From Tetranychus cinnabarinus (taxonomy: Eukaryota > Arthropoda > Arachnida > Trombidiformes > Tetranychidae), in the NCBI GenBank assembly GCA_022266195.1, contig WHVY01000001.1, positions 14,694,001 to 14,758,000 of the forward strand: a stretch of DNA of 64,000 bases. The letters are read 5' to 3'. The position numbers were made by a program, and so were the translations under genes. This document shows, in pieces, positions 10,381-25,400 of this stretch. Under the pieces are notes generated by a model. The model was not told where the DNA came from and ran no database searches. It saw only the letters and a list, made by a program, of their open reading frames with translations. Position 1 is the first letter of the stretch; every line of letters starts with the position of its first letter.

Positions 10381-13300
10381 GAACCATCGAGACCATAGCT
10401 ATCATCTAGATGACTTCAGGTTTTCACTGTTTTTTGCTTCCCTTACCCTTTTCTGCCATTCATCACTCTTATCTTGTATTTATTTCATATTTTTTTCTTA
10501 TCCAACATTATCTTGGCTAATCATTAGTTATGCTTAAAATAAAGCTGCATAAAGAAGTAGCTCAAGAGTAGCTCAGTTCAAAAAATTTTACTTTCGAATC
10601 CATTGTAGTTATTTCTGCTCTTTTGTGACCAAAAAGTTAATTAATGCCGATAAGAGGACTTCAAACACTAACTATACCCTGTAACAGATAGTTTTACAAA
10701 ACCATCAAAATTTCAGGCTGACTCAACGAATCGATTTGCTGACCGAAACAAAATAACTAACGATTTGCCGACCGGATTCAATAGGTAAGTTATTTTCCCT
10801 TCATTCAACTCATATCCAAAATCACTTATTGTTCTTTTTCAAATAAACTAATTATTTTTCTTTAATTTTCAATTTACAGATCGTGTTTTAAAAGTAAATT
10901 TCGAGACCATTGGAAGTTCATTAGCCAATCGTGATGCAAATCTATTAACGGAAAAGATGACACAGTTACTCTAATTTATTTCATGTTTAGAAACTACTGC
11001 TGTCCACAATCAACTATCTTTACATTCGTTCCCATCATGATTAATATTAAGAGCGTATTATCAAACTTTTTGTTAATTAAAACTAACCCAAAACTCTTTT
11101 TATCCGAAGAAAAATTAAACAAAGATTTACTATTTCTGCATCAATAATTAAGCTTACCTCATTTTTTTCACTCAAAAATCAAGACAACTTCATTCAATCG
11201 TATGACGCCGTTAATCAAATTTAAAGTTATAACCCTTATTAGACTTGTTATGTCCAGTTACGGAATAAAGTTAGCAATGAGAAAAAAATGTTGAACTAAA
11301 AGTACGAACAGAAATGAAAGACAAATTTTCCCGACCTTGAGAACCCAACTCATCGCCAACATGAATTACAGTGAAAACAGGTCAGTTACAAGTATATATT
11401 AAATGATAATAGGAGTAACAATTGTTGATGAATTTACACTTGATTTGGAGGAGTACTTTTCATCATCAACATCTTTATCTTCACATTTTCCTTTTCTCAT
11501 GAATCCATCATCATCTAATCATCAGAAGACCGTCATTTAAATACATTTTAACAATAATGTTTCAACAAAATATTGTGTTACATCAACAAGTTTGAAAACA
11601 AAAATGATCCAAGCAACCTTTAAAGCGCTCATTCACCAACATTGATCAGTCAATTTTTAAGGTCACATCTGATGATAATGAGGATGATATTTTTAACGGA
11701 ATACAAAGAAGGAAAGTGGCCGATAAGGTCAGAATACGATCAGAAAAAAACAAGAATGGTAAATTATACACTTTGAATAGCTGATACCCAACAACAATTG
11801 CAACTCCAGCAATAACAATCAGCTCAGCAAGTTTCCCATCATAACCCTTTTAAACTGTTCGGCCTGCTTAAACTTCCTCTACCATCGTCTCAACCATCAT
11901 TATCGAAGGCTCAACTTGATAAAAATCATAATCAATATTATCAATTTTATAAATTTCATGACTTTTCCCTGTTACAATCAAAAGGCATGCTTTTACAATC
12001 AGCCTCACCAACACTTTATAATAGTCATTTAATTTGCAGTCCTGTTGTTTCCGTTGACCATTCAAAATAGAAACATAATCATTTATTCAACAATTGTTCA
12101 AACGTGTTAACATATCATCCATGATTGAATTACTCCAACAGATCATCATTTCTCATCCTCCTACATCAATTCACCAAATCTTAATCATAACTATAAATCT
12201 TATTGTACATCACTTTGTTAATCTTATATATTTGTAGGAATTCATCTTTACTATTAGTTGATATTTCCGTTCAACAAAGCTTGATTGTTAAAGGTGATAC
12301 TAAATATGAAATACTCTTTGATTGTTCATTCAATTTTCTGATGTTTTGATGTTAATCTTGTTCTACTACATTTTACCAGAAAAAAATAGGAAACTCAATA
12401 ATCCAGTCTGAGCCTTCAATTGATCAAATCTTTCTCTATGATACATTTCTGATTGTTGTTGGATCAACAATTTCATGTTTCTAAATATTTCAAGATGTAA
12501 TTCAATGATCATTAATCATGAAAAGATTCAGTAGTTTTCAACGTTACCTTCTTGGTCTAATCTTGATTATATTACAAGCCTAACTTATTATCTGGTCAAT
12601 TATAATTTTGGCCATTGAAATAATCTAATAATTAATATGTTTGTTAGACTTGGAAAGCTTGAGGCCAAACTAAAACAAGCAAATTAACCATCAAAATAGT
12701 TAATCAGGGTCATATTTATCATCATTTTCAATTTTATATCTGCAATAATCTAATTCCTACTCAAAAGCAAATTAACTAACCATTCATGGATAAATGTTTT
12801 TCGCATTAATACACTTCCACTCGGTATCATTTAATTTAATTTCACCCTTGATTCCAGGATAGTATTATTATCGTTATTTGGCAGGCTTCTTTTCAGTTGA
12901 TTACTTTATTTTGTGTATTGATTTATATTATCAAACAAAATTACCTGACCTTGTTTATCGATTATATTATTAATACAAGAAGGGTTAGTAAACATTGTAC
13001 CAACACTCAATTGATACCCACAAATTATTCAAGTTATCATTGACCATTGATTTTTTTCACCGAAACTTGTTGATTAATTCCTCTAATGTTATTGTAATTT
13101 AATAGTTGAACAAAACCAGATTTTACATTCACAAGACGGTAAAAAAGAGTCAATTTCATTGTGTTCTTACAATCAAGTTAACCATCTTGGTAATAAGTTT
13201 ACAATTTTCAGATTTTTTCCTGTAAATATTAGTTTCTAAATTATCTTCAATCAAAAGTAATTGCTTCCAAATGTTCAGCTTGAGCCACAAAAAGAAAACA

Positions 13301-14926
13301 AAATCACAAAATAGTTTCACACGTATTTCCATCCAAAGAGATCCTGCAATCTTAACAATTCAAATTTTTCTCATGACTTTTACTTGTTAATGATACATAA
13401 ATTGTATAATCAACTAATCATCCTTCCCACAATTCGATATTCAAAGATTCTCTTTCAAATGATGAAAAGACTTCTTCTCAACAGAAGCCAAGGCCTAAGG
13501 TTATCTCATACCAATGATACTGATGGTGGTGATGGCCTTAACCAGATTGTGCGCAAAGGTGACATTAAGATGTTTCCATTTTGACGATGACAGCTTCAGC
13601 TACAAACGAGGAAAACAAGTTTCTGCTACAAATTATTCAACTAAGACATAAATGAGCTGGAAACGTTTATCTGTGGGAATAACGCAAAGTCCAGGTTCCC
13701 TTGGTAATTCATTTTAAAACTAGATCTTTAGATTAAACGCTGTTTGTTGGACTAACTGCGATTGACCCAGTGAGCCTAATTGAAACCTGGTGAAGAGCAG
13801 AAAATTTTGTCATTATTTAACCTTAAAAATTAAACATTTTGACTACTTACAATTGTAAATTCATATTGATGTGATGCGAATTGTCACATAAAATGAGTGA
13901 TTACAACTCATCAAATGGACTCGATTTTCTTTGCCAGCTGGTTGCAAGTTTCTTTTGGTGATTATTCTGAAAAAATAGAAAAAATCAATCATTAAATTGA
14001 ATAATTGACACAAAACAAACAAAGAAGGGTTACACTTACCTATCAAGTCTAATACTTACTCATATTGTATTAATTAATGGATAATTGGTAAGATTTGTAG
14101 CAGAATTGAACAATGAAAAGAGTAAACATTGATATTGATTTTCAAACAGGCCTATTAGGATAATTTGGCTGGAAGATTGATGTTGGTGATGATGATTGAA
14201 CACAAAAATAAACTACTTTTATCCACAAAAACCAAACAAATCTTGATGTTCAATCAAACTGTCCTCTGTAAATCGATTGAGAAATAAAACAATAAATATT
14301 AAAATCAATTGATGCGAAACAATCTATTTCTTTGTTACTTGCCTTTATTTGATTCACTGTCCTGTCAAATGATAATCCCTAACCAACCTTAGTTGTCAGG
14401 TCATTCAACGAGAAAATATCAAAATTAAAGTGATTTCTGTTGCCTTTAACATCACCATTACCAAATTATCTATCAAATTTCTGGTTCCTCCTGGTTGGGC
14501 TGACAAGGCACTGTAAATACACAAAAAAAATGTCACTGGTAACTTGTCTTGTAATCACTGTGAAAGCTGGTTTTCTTGGTCTTCACAACTTCAGTAAATT
14601 CACCCAATCAACAGGATTGAAGCTTTAATGGTTGACTTTTTTCTCCTCTTCACAATTTACATGGGCAATCATGATTAACCAAGATAGACAAGAAAATGAA
14701 ATGACAAAAAAAAAACATTGAAATGCCGCGTTTTTTTAATCAGATAGTATAACATGTGTTATCGGAACTAAACATTTTTTTACGTTTATGTACATAACAC
14801 GTTTATCTGTACTTTACTAGTTTAATGTACACTTTGATCGATATTGGACATACAACGACATTTAAATGCGCTGATCAACCAGTTGTAGTTACCAGCAAGT
14901 TGTAATTTGAAGCAGCGAAGCTGAAA

Positions 14927-15049
14927 ACACTTATTTAACCAGATTTTTTCATCAAAATCATGTTATTAGAATAGGCCTGAAACCATTTTTTATCGATAAA
15001 ACTCGTGAAATAACATGATTTTGATGAAAAAATCTGGTTAAATAAGTGT
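14927..15049. repeat. Foldback (hairpin) repeat with 41-bp arms
   Basis: Arms 14927-14967 and 15009-15049 are perfect inverted copies (ACACTTATTTAACCAG... and ...CTGGTTAAATAAGTGT) around a 41-base loop. There is no TA duplication at the ends. It could be a small foldback transposon, a deleted MITE, or a locally inverted duplication. Confidence 0.8.
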
Positions 15050-18000
15050 ACAACAGGCTATCGTGGTTGCAACTTTAACTCCAATTTTCTCGAAAACTGT
15101 CCATCACAAAAATTTTTTGATAGCACTAATGGACTCAGTTTTTGTGTCCCTACAAACCCCCTAAAGTCCCAAATCATAAATCGAAAGATTTACCTTGTTT
15201 TGGTAAATTTTGGTAATTTTGGTTGTGTTTTGGTTTTTTAGTGAGACCCCTAATCTCTCACCGATATTCGTATTCGTTTCAGTTGACCGTTATTTTAGCC
15301 TGTTGACAAATGACACCTTAAAGCTCAAGTCTTATTAATTATTCCAACGACTATAAAATATTTTATTGTGGTCTTTGATGCTTGTAAAATAGTTGAATGA
15401 TTGATTTGGGTTCTATTTACTGTTTTGACCATCATTTTTTGAATAATTATGCAAGATATAAAGAATTTACTCCTTCTTATCAGTTTTCTGCTTATTCTTG
15501 TGAAACTTGTACTGTTGGACCATTGGAAATACCGGTTTTACCCTTATGATGATTAATTTGATTAAATACAAGCAGACAAATTAAAAATCCTTTCCACTCA
15601 AAAAGAAGGAATAAGGAATAAAAGGTCCGGACCATTTTCATCTTTATCTATACACATTACCAAAATAATCATCAATGGATTCTTAGGTTAGAAAAACAGG
15701 AAAACATTTTCCTTCAGGTTAAGGTTGAAGTCCTTCTGAACAGGAATCAGTTTATAGTCAACTTTATCCCAATTCCATCATCTTCATCAACATTCTCATC
15801 TTTTCCAATCTCTTTCTGTATCCTCATCTTATTTCAGACTCAACCCTTCAAAGGTCCGGTTCTCTTTGCCACAAATATTTTAACCCAAAGTTTTATATTC
15901 ACCATCATCAGCAGAGGAAAGGAACGGAAACATCATCTTAAAATCACACTTTTAATAACCACTAATTAAAGATGGCAATCACTGGTAGCGTCTCTCAATC
16001 ATTTAGATTAAATGGAAACCTCTTGAATAATCAGACAGAAAATCAACTAAGGAAGTGTAAAACATATTTCCAGTTGGTAATCGGACAAGTTTATAAGAGT
16101 TACCTGTAGAGTGTGGCCATATTATCCCTGATCCCCACTCTGATCACCCTGATCATCATCTTGATCACCACCGTGTTATTTCTGAAGTTATCTTCATAAC
16201 TATGGTTGACCAGCATTGATTGAAGCAAGTGTTCACCAATTTAATGGTGAAAATAGAAACCTAAACCTTTTTTTCAATTCTACTTCAATGATCTTTCACT
16301 TTTTCAGCAGCCAACCATGGTGTAATAATGACAATAATGATATATTTGGCGTTCAAATTTTCTCAAATTTTACTACAAATGATGGCATTTTGCGTCTTGG
16401 TTAAAGTGTCATAAAGAAACAGATTCTCACAATAATCTCAAGCCAAACAAGGAATGATTGTCAACAATTGGGATTGATTCATTTTCTAAATTACATGTTA
16501 TCTGAATCAAAGATGATCGCATGTTAATCATACTACAGTGTAAATATTGTGCAAGTTAACCCTAAAATTAATTGCATATCGCTTTACAAGCCTTTAAGGC
16601 AAAAGCCTATCAAATGATACAACAATACAAAGGCCTTTCATCTCGACGGTAAACCAGATTGAAAGGGTAAAAGAAATGCAACAAATCAAACAAAATCAAA
16701 TGTAACCATTAACTGATAATCCAATGTAACTAGAGATCTTCATTTATTGTATGATAAAATATCTTCTAATTAATGGTAATTGTCAATTTGTAACCTTTGA
16801 TCACAATTAAACCATTTGTTAGTTATTACAATTACCCGTAAGCGGTTTGTTTTCATTTTTCATCTTCCACTCAATGAACATTTAACCAGCAAGTGAGTAT
16901 CAAATTCTTATATGATTACAAGATTGATAAATAAATAGCGTAAAAACATAACAATTATTGTTATTAAATTATCATAGAGAATCTGTGGTTAATGATCATG
17001 AAAATGAATATTTAATGAAATTGCCTCAAAGCCATTTCCAGGTTATTGGCATAACCAAAATGATCAGGTTTAACAAGAAAACCTAATCAACTTTGCTACT
17101 TTCATAGTTTCCCTCATTCACATCTCATGTTTATCAGGTAAACTGAAGCCTATTTAAAATACCCAAAAATATTGAAGATAAGCATCATTCAAGGTGTATC
17201 GATGTTCATCTATTATCCAAACTACAAGTTAGCCTTCAACTTGAAAAAAAGCCTAACAATTATCATAAATGTCAAAATTAATTTGTTCAATTGAGAAGGT
17301 CATTCAATTTGATTCATACAATTAGATAAATGATCTAATAAGCAATTTAAGAAAGCAACTTTCAATACATTTGTAAACATTGCATTCATTTTGGCCTTTT
17401 TTTCAATATTGAAAGTCAAACCTTTAAAGGTAACTTTTCATTAAATTATCATTTCATAAAAGTAACTAATCATCATTATTGTAATAATTTTCATTAATAA
17501 ATTGCCCATTTATCATCACTATTTATTCATTGATCAACAATTGAAAAATGATTGTCTCTTGACATTTATCATTGAAAGTCAAAAAAGCATCTCCACTTGT
17601 TACCAAATTTCACTCAATTATTTATTTTGGTGAAAAAAGCAAATGAAAATTGTTATAAAAATGATATTTTTTGATATCAATAACAATTGAAGGAGTTGAA
17701 AAAGTGCACAAAATGCCGGAAATCAATCAACTGTTTCAAGAGTGAAATCAAATAATCAAATTGGTGTAACAAATTATTACTTCAATTGATCTTTTAATCA
17801 TAATTAATGCCCATTTTCCCCAGCCTTTCCAGTTTCCACTCAAAATTTAACCTATTGATTGGATTGTATCAACATAATTAGACATTGTCGGTTGCATTAT
17901 TATCGTAAAAGTCATTAATTTTATGAATAAAGTTACAATATTTTTTGCTCAAAAATTACATTCAATACTTGAGTAGACATGAGATTCATTATTCAAAATA

Positions 18001-18882
18001 AGAGACGGACAAGATGATCGTAAGTTGACTTTTTTATGAGGTTCAACCATACTTCATGTTTCAGATTGAACATTAAGATCAAAGCAAGTTTAGTAATCAA
18101 AGCAATCATTAGTCTGATCAACGTTTGTTTAATTTCAAGCAGTTTATCCCAAGAACCAAGATTGCTGAGCAATTATCAATACATTGTAGACCATTAATCG
18201 CAGATCAAAGCTCATTTTATGCTAATAAAGATTGTATTGCATCAGAAAATATCATTTAAAAGTAACTTCGTAAGTCCATAAAGGTTGATGGGAATTTTCA
18301 CAATGAAAGGTTAAAGGTAAGCAGCAATGAAGCTAGATTTACAAGGAAAAATGTAAAAAATTTTATCCATTGTCCAAATTTTCGGGTCAAATTGGGTTAC
18401 TCTAGTGATAGTTGAATTAATCCCTAATATTTAAAACATTTACCAAGAAAAAGGTTCAGCTATTTACATTGGAATGCTTTGCTTTTTAAAAGCAATGATT
18501 GTCAGTTTTTACGGACAATTGCCATTGACATTACCAATTGATCTGTTCAATAGTCAATAAAGGTTCCCATAATTTGGGTAAGGTACGTGTATTGAGCCTG
18601 ACCTTGCCAAATGCCGACCGATGCAATTTTAGCTTTCACTGTATATTATTATCATATCTAAAGAAAGTTTACAGTTGAAAAAAAATCTATCCTTTCCATG
18701 TGAGGTGAAAAGAAAGAGAAAAAGCAATCTTAAAAGTAGACAGAGAAGATGATAATGAGGATGAGGATGATGAAAATGGTTCCTTATTTCAGGTTTTTAA
18801 GACCTCCTTGAATGAGAAAAGGTAAAAAACTTGTTTTGCAGGTTTTCTTGATGTTGACTGTTCATTTGGTTAAAGCTGACTC

Positions 18883-18897
18883 TGTGTGTGTGTGTGT
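18883..18897. repeat. TG microsatellite
   Basis: Seven TG units in an otherwise AT-rich intergenic stretch about 600 bp upstream of the claudin-like gene. Confidence 0.8.
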
Positions 18898-19499
18898 TTG
18901 CGACTCTTTACCTGCAAAATATTGGATACTCATCTTGGTAAGACTGTTAACCTTTACTTATTAATTTATTTTACTGTTTAATTTATTAATTACAATTTAA
19001 CCAATTTACACAATCAACTGTTGATTATGTGATGAACAGTTAGTGTACTTTTAATTGTCTCCATTGTCAACCAATAATTAACATTTTGTTTACCTTTTTG
19101 TCTCTCTCTCAATATCTCTGTATACAGTTTAACCCTACTTCAAAGGGAAATGTTTGATGGATTAATAATGTGTCTCACTAGTGGATAGTTGTTGATCAAT
19201 TTAAATCAACTACAATTGGATTATATTATACAATCAACTATATTAATTAACCTGGTTCACGATTGTGGTCAAACAATATCTATTGGACAATTGGTTATCC
19301 TTCAATTTTTGTCTACCTCTTAATGTTGACCATTTGTTGCCCTCTTGACAACTCTACTTTTTACCAGCTTTAACGTTTTTTCAGTGTTCAACCATTTTAT
19401 ATCCCACCTTACGATTCATTTATTCAACACAATTTTGTGAAAAGGATTCACCTGTGATTCAATTGTACTCTCAACCATCATCAACCTCGTCAACTTACA

Positions 19500-22400
19500 A
19501 TGTCTTGTTCAGCTGTTTCACTATCAATCGCCACCATAATTAGCGTAATTGCTGTTGCTTGTCTTGCCATAGCTTTCAGTACCGATAATTGGTATGAAAT
19601 ACGGATTAATCGAAATTTAACCAAGGAAAGATTAACTGAATTGAATCAATTGACTGATGAATTTGAAACAGATTTGAGATATTTCAGTCGAGATGAAGGA
19701 CTTTTCAGAGTTTGTTTCCTCAACAAGAAACCCAAAGGATGTAAGTAGTTATTTAATCATCAATTAATTCCATATTTTCATAATGATTTTCATCGAAAAA
19801 TGGTTCTCACCTTGACTAATCAAATTCACACGTTAGTCAACTTAGCTTGTCAATCATGAAACGATTACAAAGCAACACCATAAAGACTAAACCAACTTGT
19901 AATGAAACTGACCTTTCAAAATGCATTTATCCTACAATTGCCCAACAAACTATCGGGCCTTTCATCGTCAATCCTCATCCCCACCAGCTTCACCATCTTC
20001 ACCATCTTATCATCTTATCATCTTTATCATTCTATGTTTCTTTAAAATAGTTTGGCCTACCTTTACATTCTGGTTCATCATCTATTTAACCAACAAACCG
20101 GCTTCTACTTCATTTTTACCTTATTTCATTTCTTACCTTTTTTTCCTCTCTTCTTCTAGCTTCTTCTCTTCCTCTTACCTTTTTTACCTATTCTCATCAT
20201 TTTCACCTTCATCATTACCATCATTATCAAAGAAAACTTATTCAACTCCATTTTTCTGTTGCGTCTTTTTCATTGTTTTTTTCTCGTTTTGCCTTTTATT
20301 TACCTTCTTTTCTTACCGTGAATCGATTCTATATAAATAAACACCTTTTTCATATTAAAGGTGTATATTACAACCATCATCATCACCATCATCCTTATTT
20401 TCCTATTGTTTAGCTTATTTATCCAATTATCCTTTCCTTTCACTTGTATCTTTAAATCAAGCGAAATCAAATTTAATTACAGTTGTTTTTTTGGTACTTG
20501 CGCCATCTTTAGTAGTCTCTAAGTCAACTGACATTTACATCGAATCTACCCAAATCTTTCCTTTTTAAGTGATAGTTAATTGTTCCTCTTTCCTGACATC
20601 TGATTTCACTTTTTTTTCATTGATTGTCAGTTTAATTAAAAACCAAAAGGTTAATCAGTAATAGTGTTATAACCATTTGGTTTATAATTAGAGCTAATGA
20701 TGACATTTTTTATTTTATTTAGCGCGCCAAACAAAATTTTACCCTTAGCCTTGGAAATGAGACAGAAGGTTTTGTTTTTGCGTTGCTAAAGGCTTGTTTC
20801 TGTTTTTACTTGTTGCTGTTTTTTTGTTTCCCTAATTTGTATCAAGTTAATTGTTTTGTTTAACTTTCTCATATTATCTGATTTATTTTAATCATTGTGA
20901 CTATTTTAATGACTGCTTAGTTAACTTTTAATTTCTTTATAAACAACATTCGACGGAAAATTAAGTAATTGAAGAGATCAAATGATATATGTGTAAATGG
21001 ATTATGGTGACTAATGGATTAGGACAACGGTGTGATTAAACTGGTTGATGACTTTAATAATTACGAGTATGGTTAACAGTCTATTCCAACTAAACACTTT
21101 ACTTTTGGTGCTAATCCACATTTCATGTTGTTGCAATGATGGTAAGCCAGGCTCTTTCCCAAGCTGGTTTTGATAGTTGATCTGATGACCACGGAATCCG
21201 TGCATCCATGAACTCGGAACTTAAGATATGGAGATGTGATGTAAATGAGATGGAAAATAATGGACCTTTTAAGAGGTTTACACTCAAAGTAGCTGAAAGA
21301 AAATGGCACCATCTTGGCTGACCGAATCTCTTCAAGTAATCAACAATCAACTTGCAGCCGATTGTTTGGTTGGACAAAAATGAAGATTAGTAAAGAGATA
21401 TTGGCTGGAAATTCTTCATTCTTTCAACTCTTCAAAAGTTTACCAATTTCACCATTCTAAAGATGTGAAAGAGTTGGATGTTGAGAAGCCTAACCATGAT
21501 TAAAATTTTCATAAAAAGATTAACAATCGACAAGCATTCGCTATCTTAATGGTTTCAATTGTTGTAAATCAAATGGATTCCTCATTCTTCCCTTTCTTGC
21601 CATACATAAATATTGGATCAATTTGTTTTTGCTTTTGACGTCTTTAGCTGGTGCTATTCACTTTTTTGAAAAAATGCGAATCAATTGACGAATTGTTGGA
21701 AAAATCAAAAGGTTATCAAGTCAAGTTTACTTTGATTGGACTGGACTCGTAATAACTCTTACCTACAATCATTTTAATGACGATAATAACGTAAATCAAA
21801 TGGATAATTGTATGAAACTCTATTCTGACCTTCTTCACTTTGGCAAGTTTCATATTTACAAAAATAGCAGTTGCAATGGTACTCAATAGAAATATTAGGA
21901 ATCAAAAGGATCGCTTTAACAAGAATCAGGAAATTGTGATAGAGATAAAGTCCATAATGAATCTTTTTGGTGGTTCTTATTTTCCTATTGTAATGGTTAA
22001 TTGTGCAACACAACCACAGAATGTATAGAATGCTGAATGGCTTTTTGTTGGAAAAAATACTTTTCTCAAGTTTAAGAATCAACTTATTGATTCTGTCAGA
22101 GCAACATGAATTCATCATGTTTCAATATTTCAACAAACTTTCCTTGAGCCAACAAATACTCCATCAACCAGAAACAATTGTTGCTAAATGTGCGCATAAA
22201 TTAACTTGGTTAATCAAACTAACTCACTGATCTCATAAAGCAAGGTTAATTTTAAATGCCTTCAAATCTCTTCAATTACAATCAATTCAGTGTTGTGATT
22301 ATGTTAAGACGATTACCGAACAATAATGATCCATAAAGAACTGATAAGTTTGTCGTATTTCCAAGGATGACCAATATTGATGAAATTAATTGTTGAATAG

Positions 22401-25400
22401 AGTTGAACCAAAATTTGGATCAAAATGTTGAATTGAAGGTAATCTGGAGGTAATTTTCACATTAGTCGCTTGATATTGAGTACATTTTGATTGCAATTTT
22501 GTTCACCTGAAAGTGATTTGAAATCGAATTCTCACGAGAATCATAATGATAAATTCAATTGTTAATTCAACTCTAAAAAATCAATCAAAAATATTTAATG
22601 CGAGCACAACTGTTATCATCAATTGATTATCAGCCATTGAAGGAGCACAAAAAAAGGGTTAGGTTTTAACAGTTAACGGAACAAATTGTCGACCCAAAAA
22701 ATGATCAAGTTTGGCACGAAATTAACAATTGAATTGTATTAAATTGTGACAATTAAACTTGTCCACCAACAGTCTTCTTCATATTCAATCAATGAAGGTT
22801 AATCTATTTAAGACCACAACAGTAAATAGTAAAGCAACATATAAAATTATGCCCATTTCAAGCCTTTAATTTAAACAAAACCAATAAAGAAACATTGAAA
22901 ACTCGACAATTAGTTGACTTAATCAATCAACTAATTATGAACAAAAAAACACCTCAACCTTGACATTCTGCAACAGTTAAGGCAAAAAAATAAATAATGT
23001 TAACCATTATCAAGATAATCATATTCAAAATATCTGATTATCATAATATTGTTATAACATATTGAATAAGTAGGTTTGATTGTAAATCTTTCACTTGTCT
23101 TCATTCCAGTAAATTAAGTAGATCAAGTTGAGTAATGCAAAATTGACTAATTAACATTCATACATTTAATTAACGGAACAATGAAAATGTAATTCTTGGT
23201 ACAAAAGTGTAACATTAAACGATTGTGAGGCCAAAAATAGCAACTTTGTCTACTAATGAATAAAGTAAATATCAGTTGATCGTATTAACGATGCTGATGA
23301 TGGTATTAATGATGATACTGATGATGATGGTGACCCTAACAAGTTATCATCTGTTGAACGGTTATTGATGGGCCAATGTTTAGGATTGTAAATCAGGTTT
23401 GATTGTTGCTCAAGAATCAAGAGAGAGAGAGAGAAGTGATGAAGATTATAATGAGGATGATAAATATGATGATGGTGACTCAGGTAAACGCTGGTGATGC
23501 TTTTCCTTTGCCTTTTGCTTACATGAGCAACACCGATATTATCTGTTTAATAATTACTGGTTTGGTAACATTTTTGTCTCTACTTGATACTGGTTTCATT
23601 AGACAGTTAAATAGACAGAGAGAAAGAAAAGGATGATCAGGATGACGAAGGTGCTGAAAAACATGGCCTCAAGGTTTAGTTGCTTTTTTGGTTCCTGGTT
23701 CATTTGAGTTTCTCAGCTTTTCCATACAAAATTCATTTTTCTTTTTCTTCCATCTTCATCATTCCTCTTTAATGATAGATATAAAAATTGATTGGTTACT
23801 TGCAATTTCTCAATCATTGAAAGATGATCATTATTCTCGTTAATTATGTTGATAATTAATTGAAAAAAGGGTTTGTAATTGATCATTTAAATATCAATGC
23901 AAGACAATCATAAACCTCTGAAGGTAAACTGGAACAATTGAGTCAATATTTTGGGTTAACATTTGGGTTAACTTGTTTGGTTTCAATATTTTGCTATTTT
24001 TAATTTCAACCTTTTTCAGATTTTCTTGTTATTTTGATTTGATTCCTTTACCATTTCCAATTGAATTGATTATTTCAAATTGTAAACTTGTTTGAAGGTG
24101 CATTGGGTTTGGTTTCAAGGATATCTAAATTGTTGTAATACTAATTATAATTATGTTGTTGTTAATCAATAATCATTCTCAATGATTACAATTTCTTGTC
24201 AATCATTTTTGCCTCAATACTTGATCATTCAATTATCAAGTAAACTTTCCTTGTTTGCAAAACCATCCAAAAACAATGTAAAGTCATTGATTTAATTTCA
24301 CATTTTAAACATTTTTCCGATTTTCATCAAATCTAAATTATAGTTATTGTCTGATATTATCAGTGATAATTTGTTGTTGATAGCTACTGAACTTTTGATG
24401 GTTTCAAATGATAACCATTTGTTACCGACCAATAAATTGGGAAAAGGTAAAAAGCAAACATAAGCAACATTTTCAACCTGATTAACATTAGATTGGTAAC
24501 AATTAGTGAACAATGACTAGCAACTCATCATTAAACTCTAATCATGTTCAACTTTAAATTGCACTTTTTCCCAACAAAATGTAACTCTAAATTGTGATTA
24601 ACAAACTGTTCTGTACAGCCTGTAATCAATACAAAGTTAAATTGTATTCATACAATTGAAGATGATTATGGATGAGTTGTGCTTTCATAAAGACAATTAC
24701 ATTTTTATTGTGACCCATTTTTAACCCAATGTTGATGCAATGAAATATTTTGTTGGACACTTAACCATCATCATTATTGTCATCATCATAATCATTAACA
24801 AAATTAAGTGTTGTCAATAAACACAATGATCATTATCGTTGATTCAAACGCTCTTCAATGGTGAATAATCGGGAATCAAAGTGTTAACCATCTTGTTTCT
24901 CATTCCAACCTGAATAATCAATCATTCTAATTAATCGACAGTTAACCCAATCAAACCCAAAAATAACCTCATTTTTCCACCAAATCTCAATATTTTAAAG
25001 ACCAGAAATAAAGGTTAACCTTCAACATTTTTTATCATCTCTTCAAATTATAACTCTGATAATCTAATAATAAGTTAACAATAAAAATTGTTCAACTCTT
25101 CGTTTCGATAACCATTTTTATTGGGATTGTTACCAATCTTGCTGTTAGTCTTGAACAAGTAAATGAACTTATTCATGTTAACATGCAATTGTAAATGCAA
25201 AAAACCGATCAAATTCAAGTTTAATTATGAATTGCAAAAAAGTAGTGATCTTTCAATACTTTTGCAAAAGAATCAGTAATTGAAACCAATCCATTCGTTT
25301 CTTTGATTTACTTGGGCTTAACAATCATGATTCAGCTAATGCTGAATCTATCACATGTTATAAGTTTGCTTGTAAGTCTGCAAATTTGCGGAACAAAAGT

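Larger units (their letters stand above)
10381..19499. other. Nine-kilobase gene-poor interval
   Basis: AT-rich throughout, full of runs such as CATCATC/GATGATG and short poly-pyrimidine stretches. I found no exon with both good splice borders and a recognisable product. Contents worth noting: a weak two-exon-like pattern near 10710-10975, a foldback repeat at 14927-15049, and a TG microsatellite at 18883-18897. The region probably holds regulatory sequence or non-coding 5' exons of the claudin-like gene that starts at 19500. Confidence 0.4.

Noticed and set aside
11868..16404. Short ORFs (for example 11868-12065, 13384-13584, 14440-14628, 16216-16404) in the gene desert
   Set aside because: Each is 60-66 codons, without domains or splice context, as expected by chance in nine kb.
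19847..20050. 67-codon frame with two cysteines just after claudin-like exon 1, tempting as an alternative extracellular-loop exon
   Set aside because: No AG acceptor gives the right phase; every possible join to the exon-1 donor meets a stop within a few codons, and the 3' half is repetitive CATCATC sequence.
20341..20364. Short hairpin ACACCTTT...AAAGGTGT
   Set aside because: Eight-base arms around a small loop in an intron; too short to mean anything by itself.
21011..21377. Overlapping minus-strand ORFs in a locally GC-richer patch, one with a cysteine-rich end
   Set aside because: All three minus frames are open at once, which reflects composition; no domain, splice site or start context supports any of them.
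21774..22118. 114-codon minus-strand ORF in the claudin-like intron
   Set aside because: AT-driven composition rich in Ile, Lys, Asn and Tyr, no recognisable motif and no supporting exon structure.
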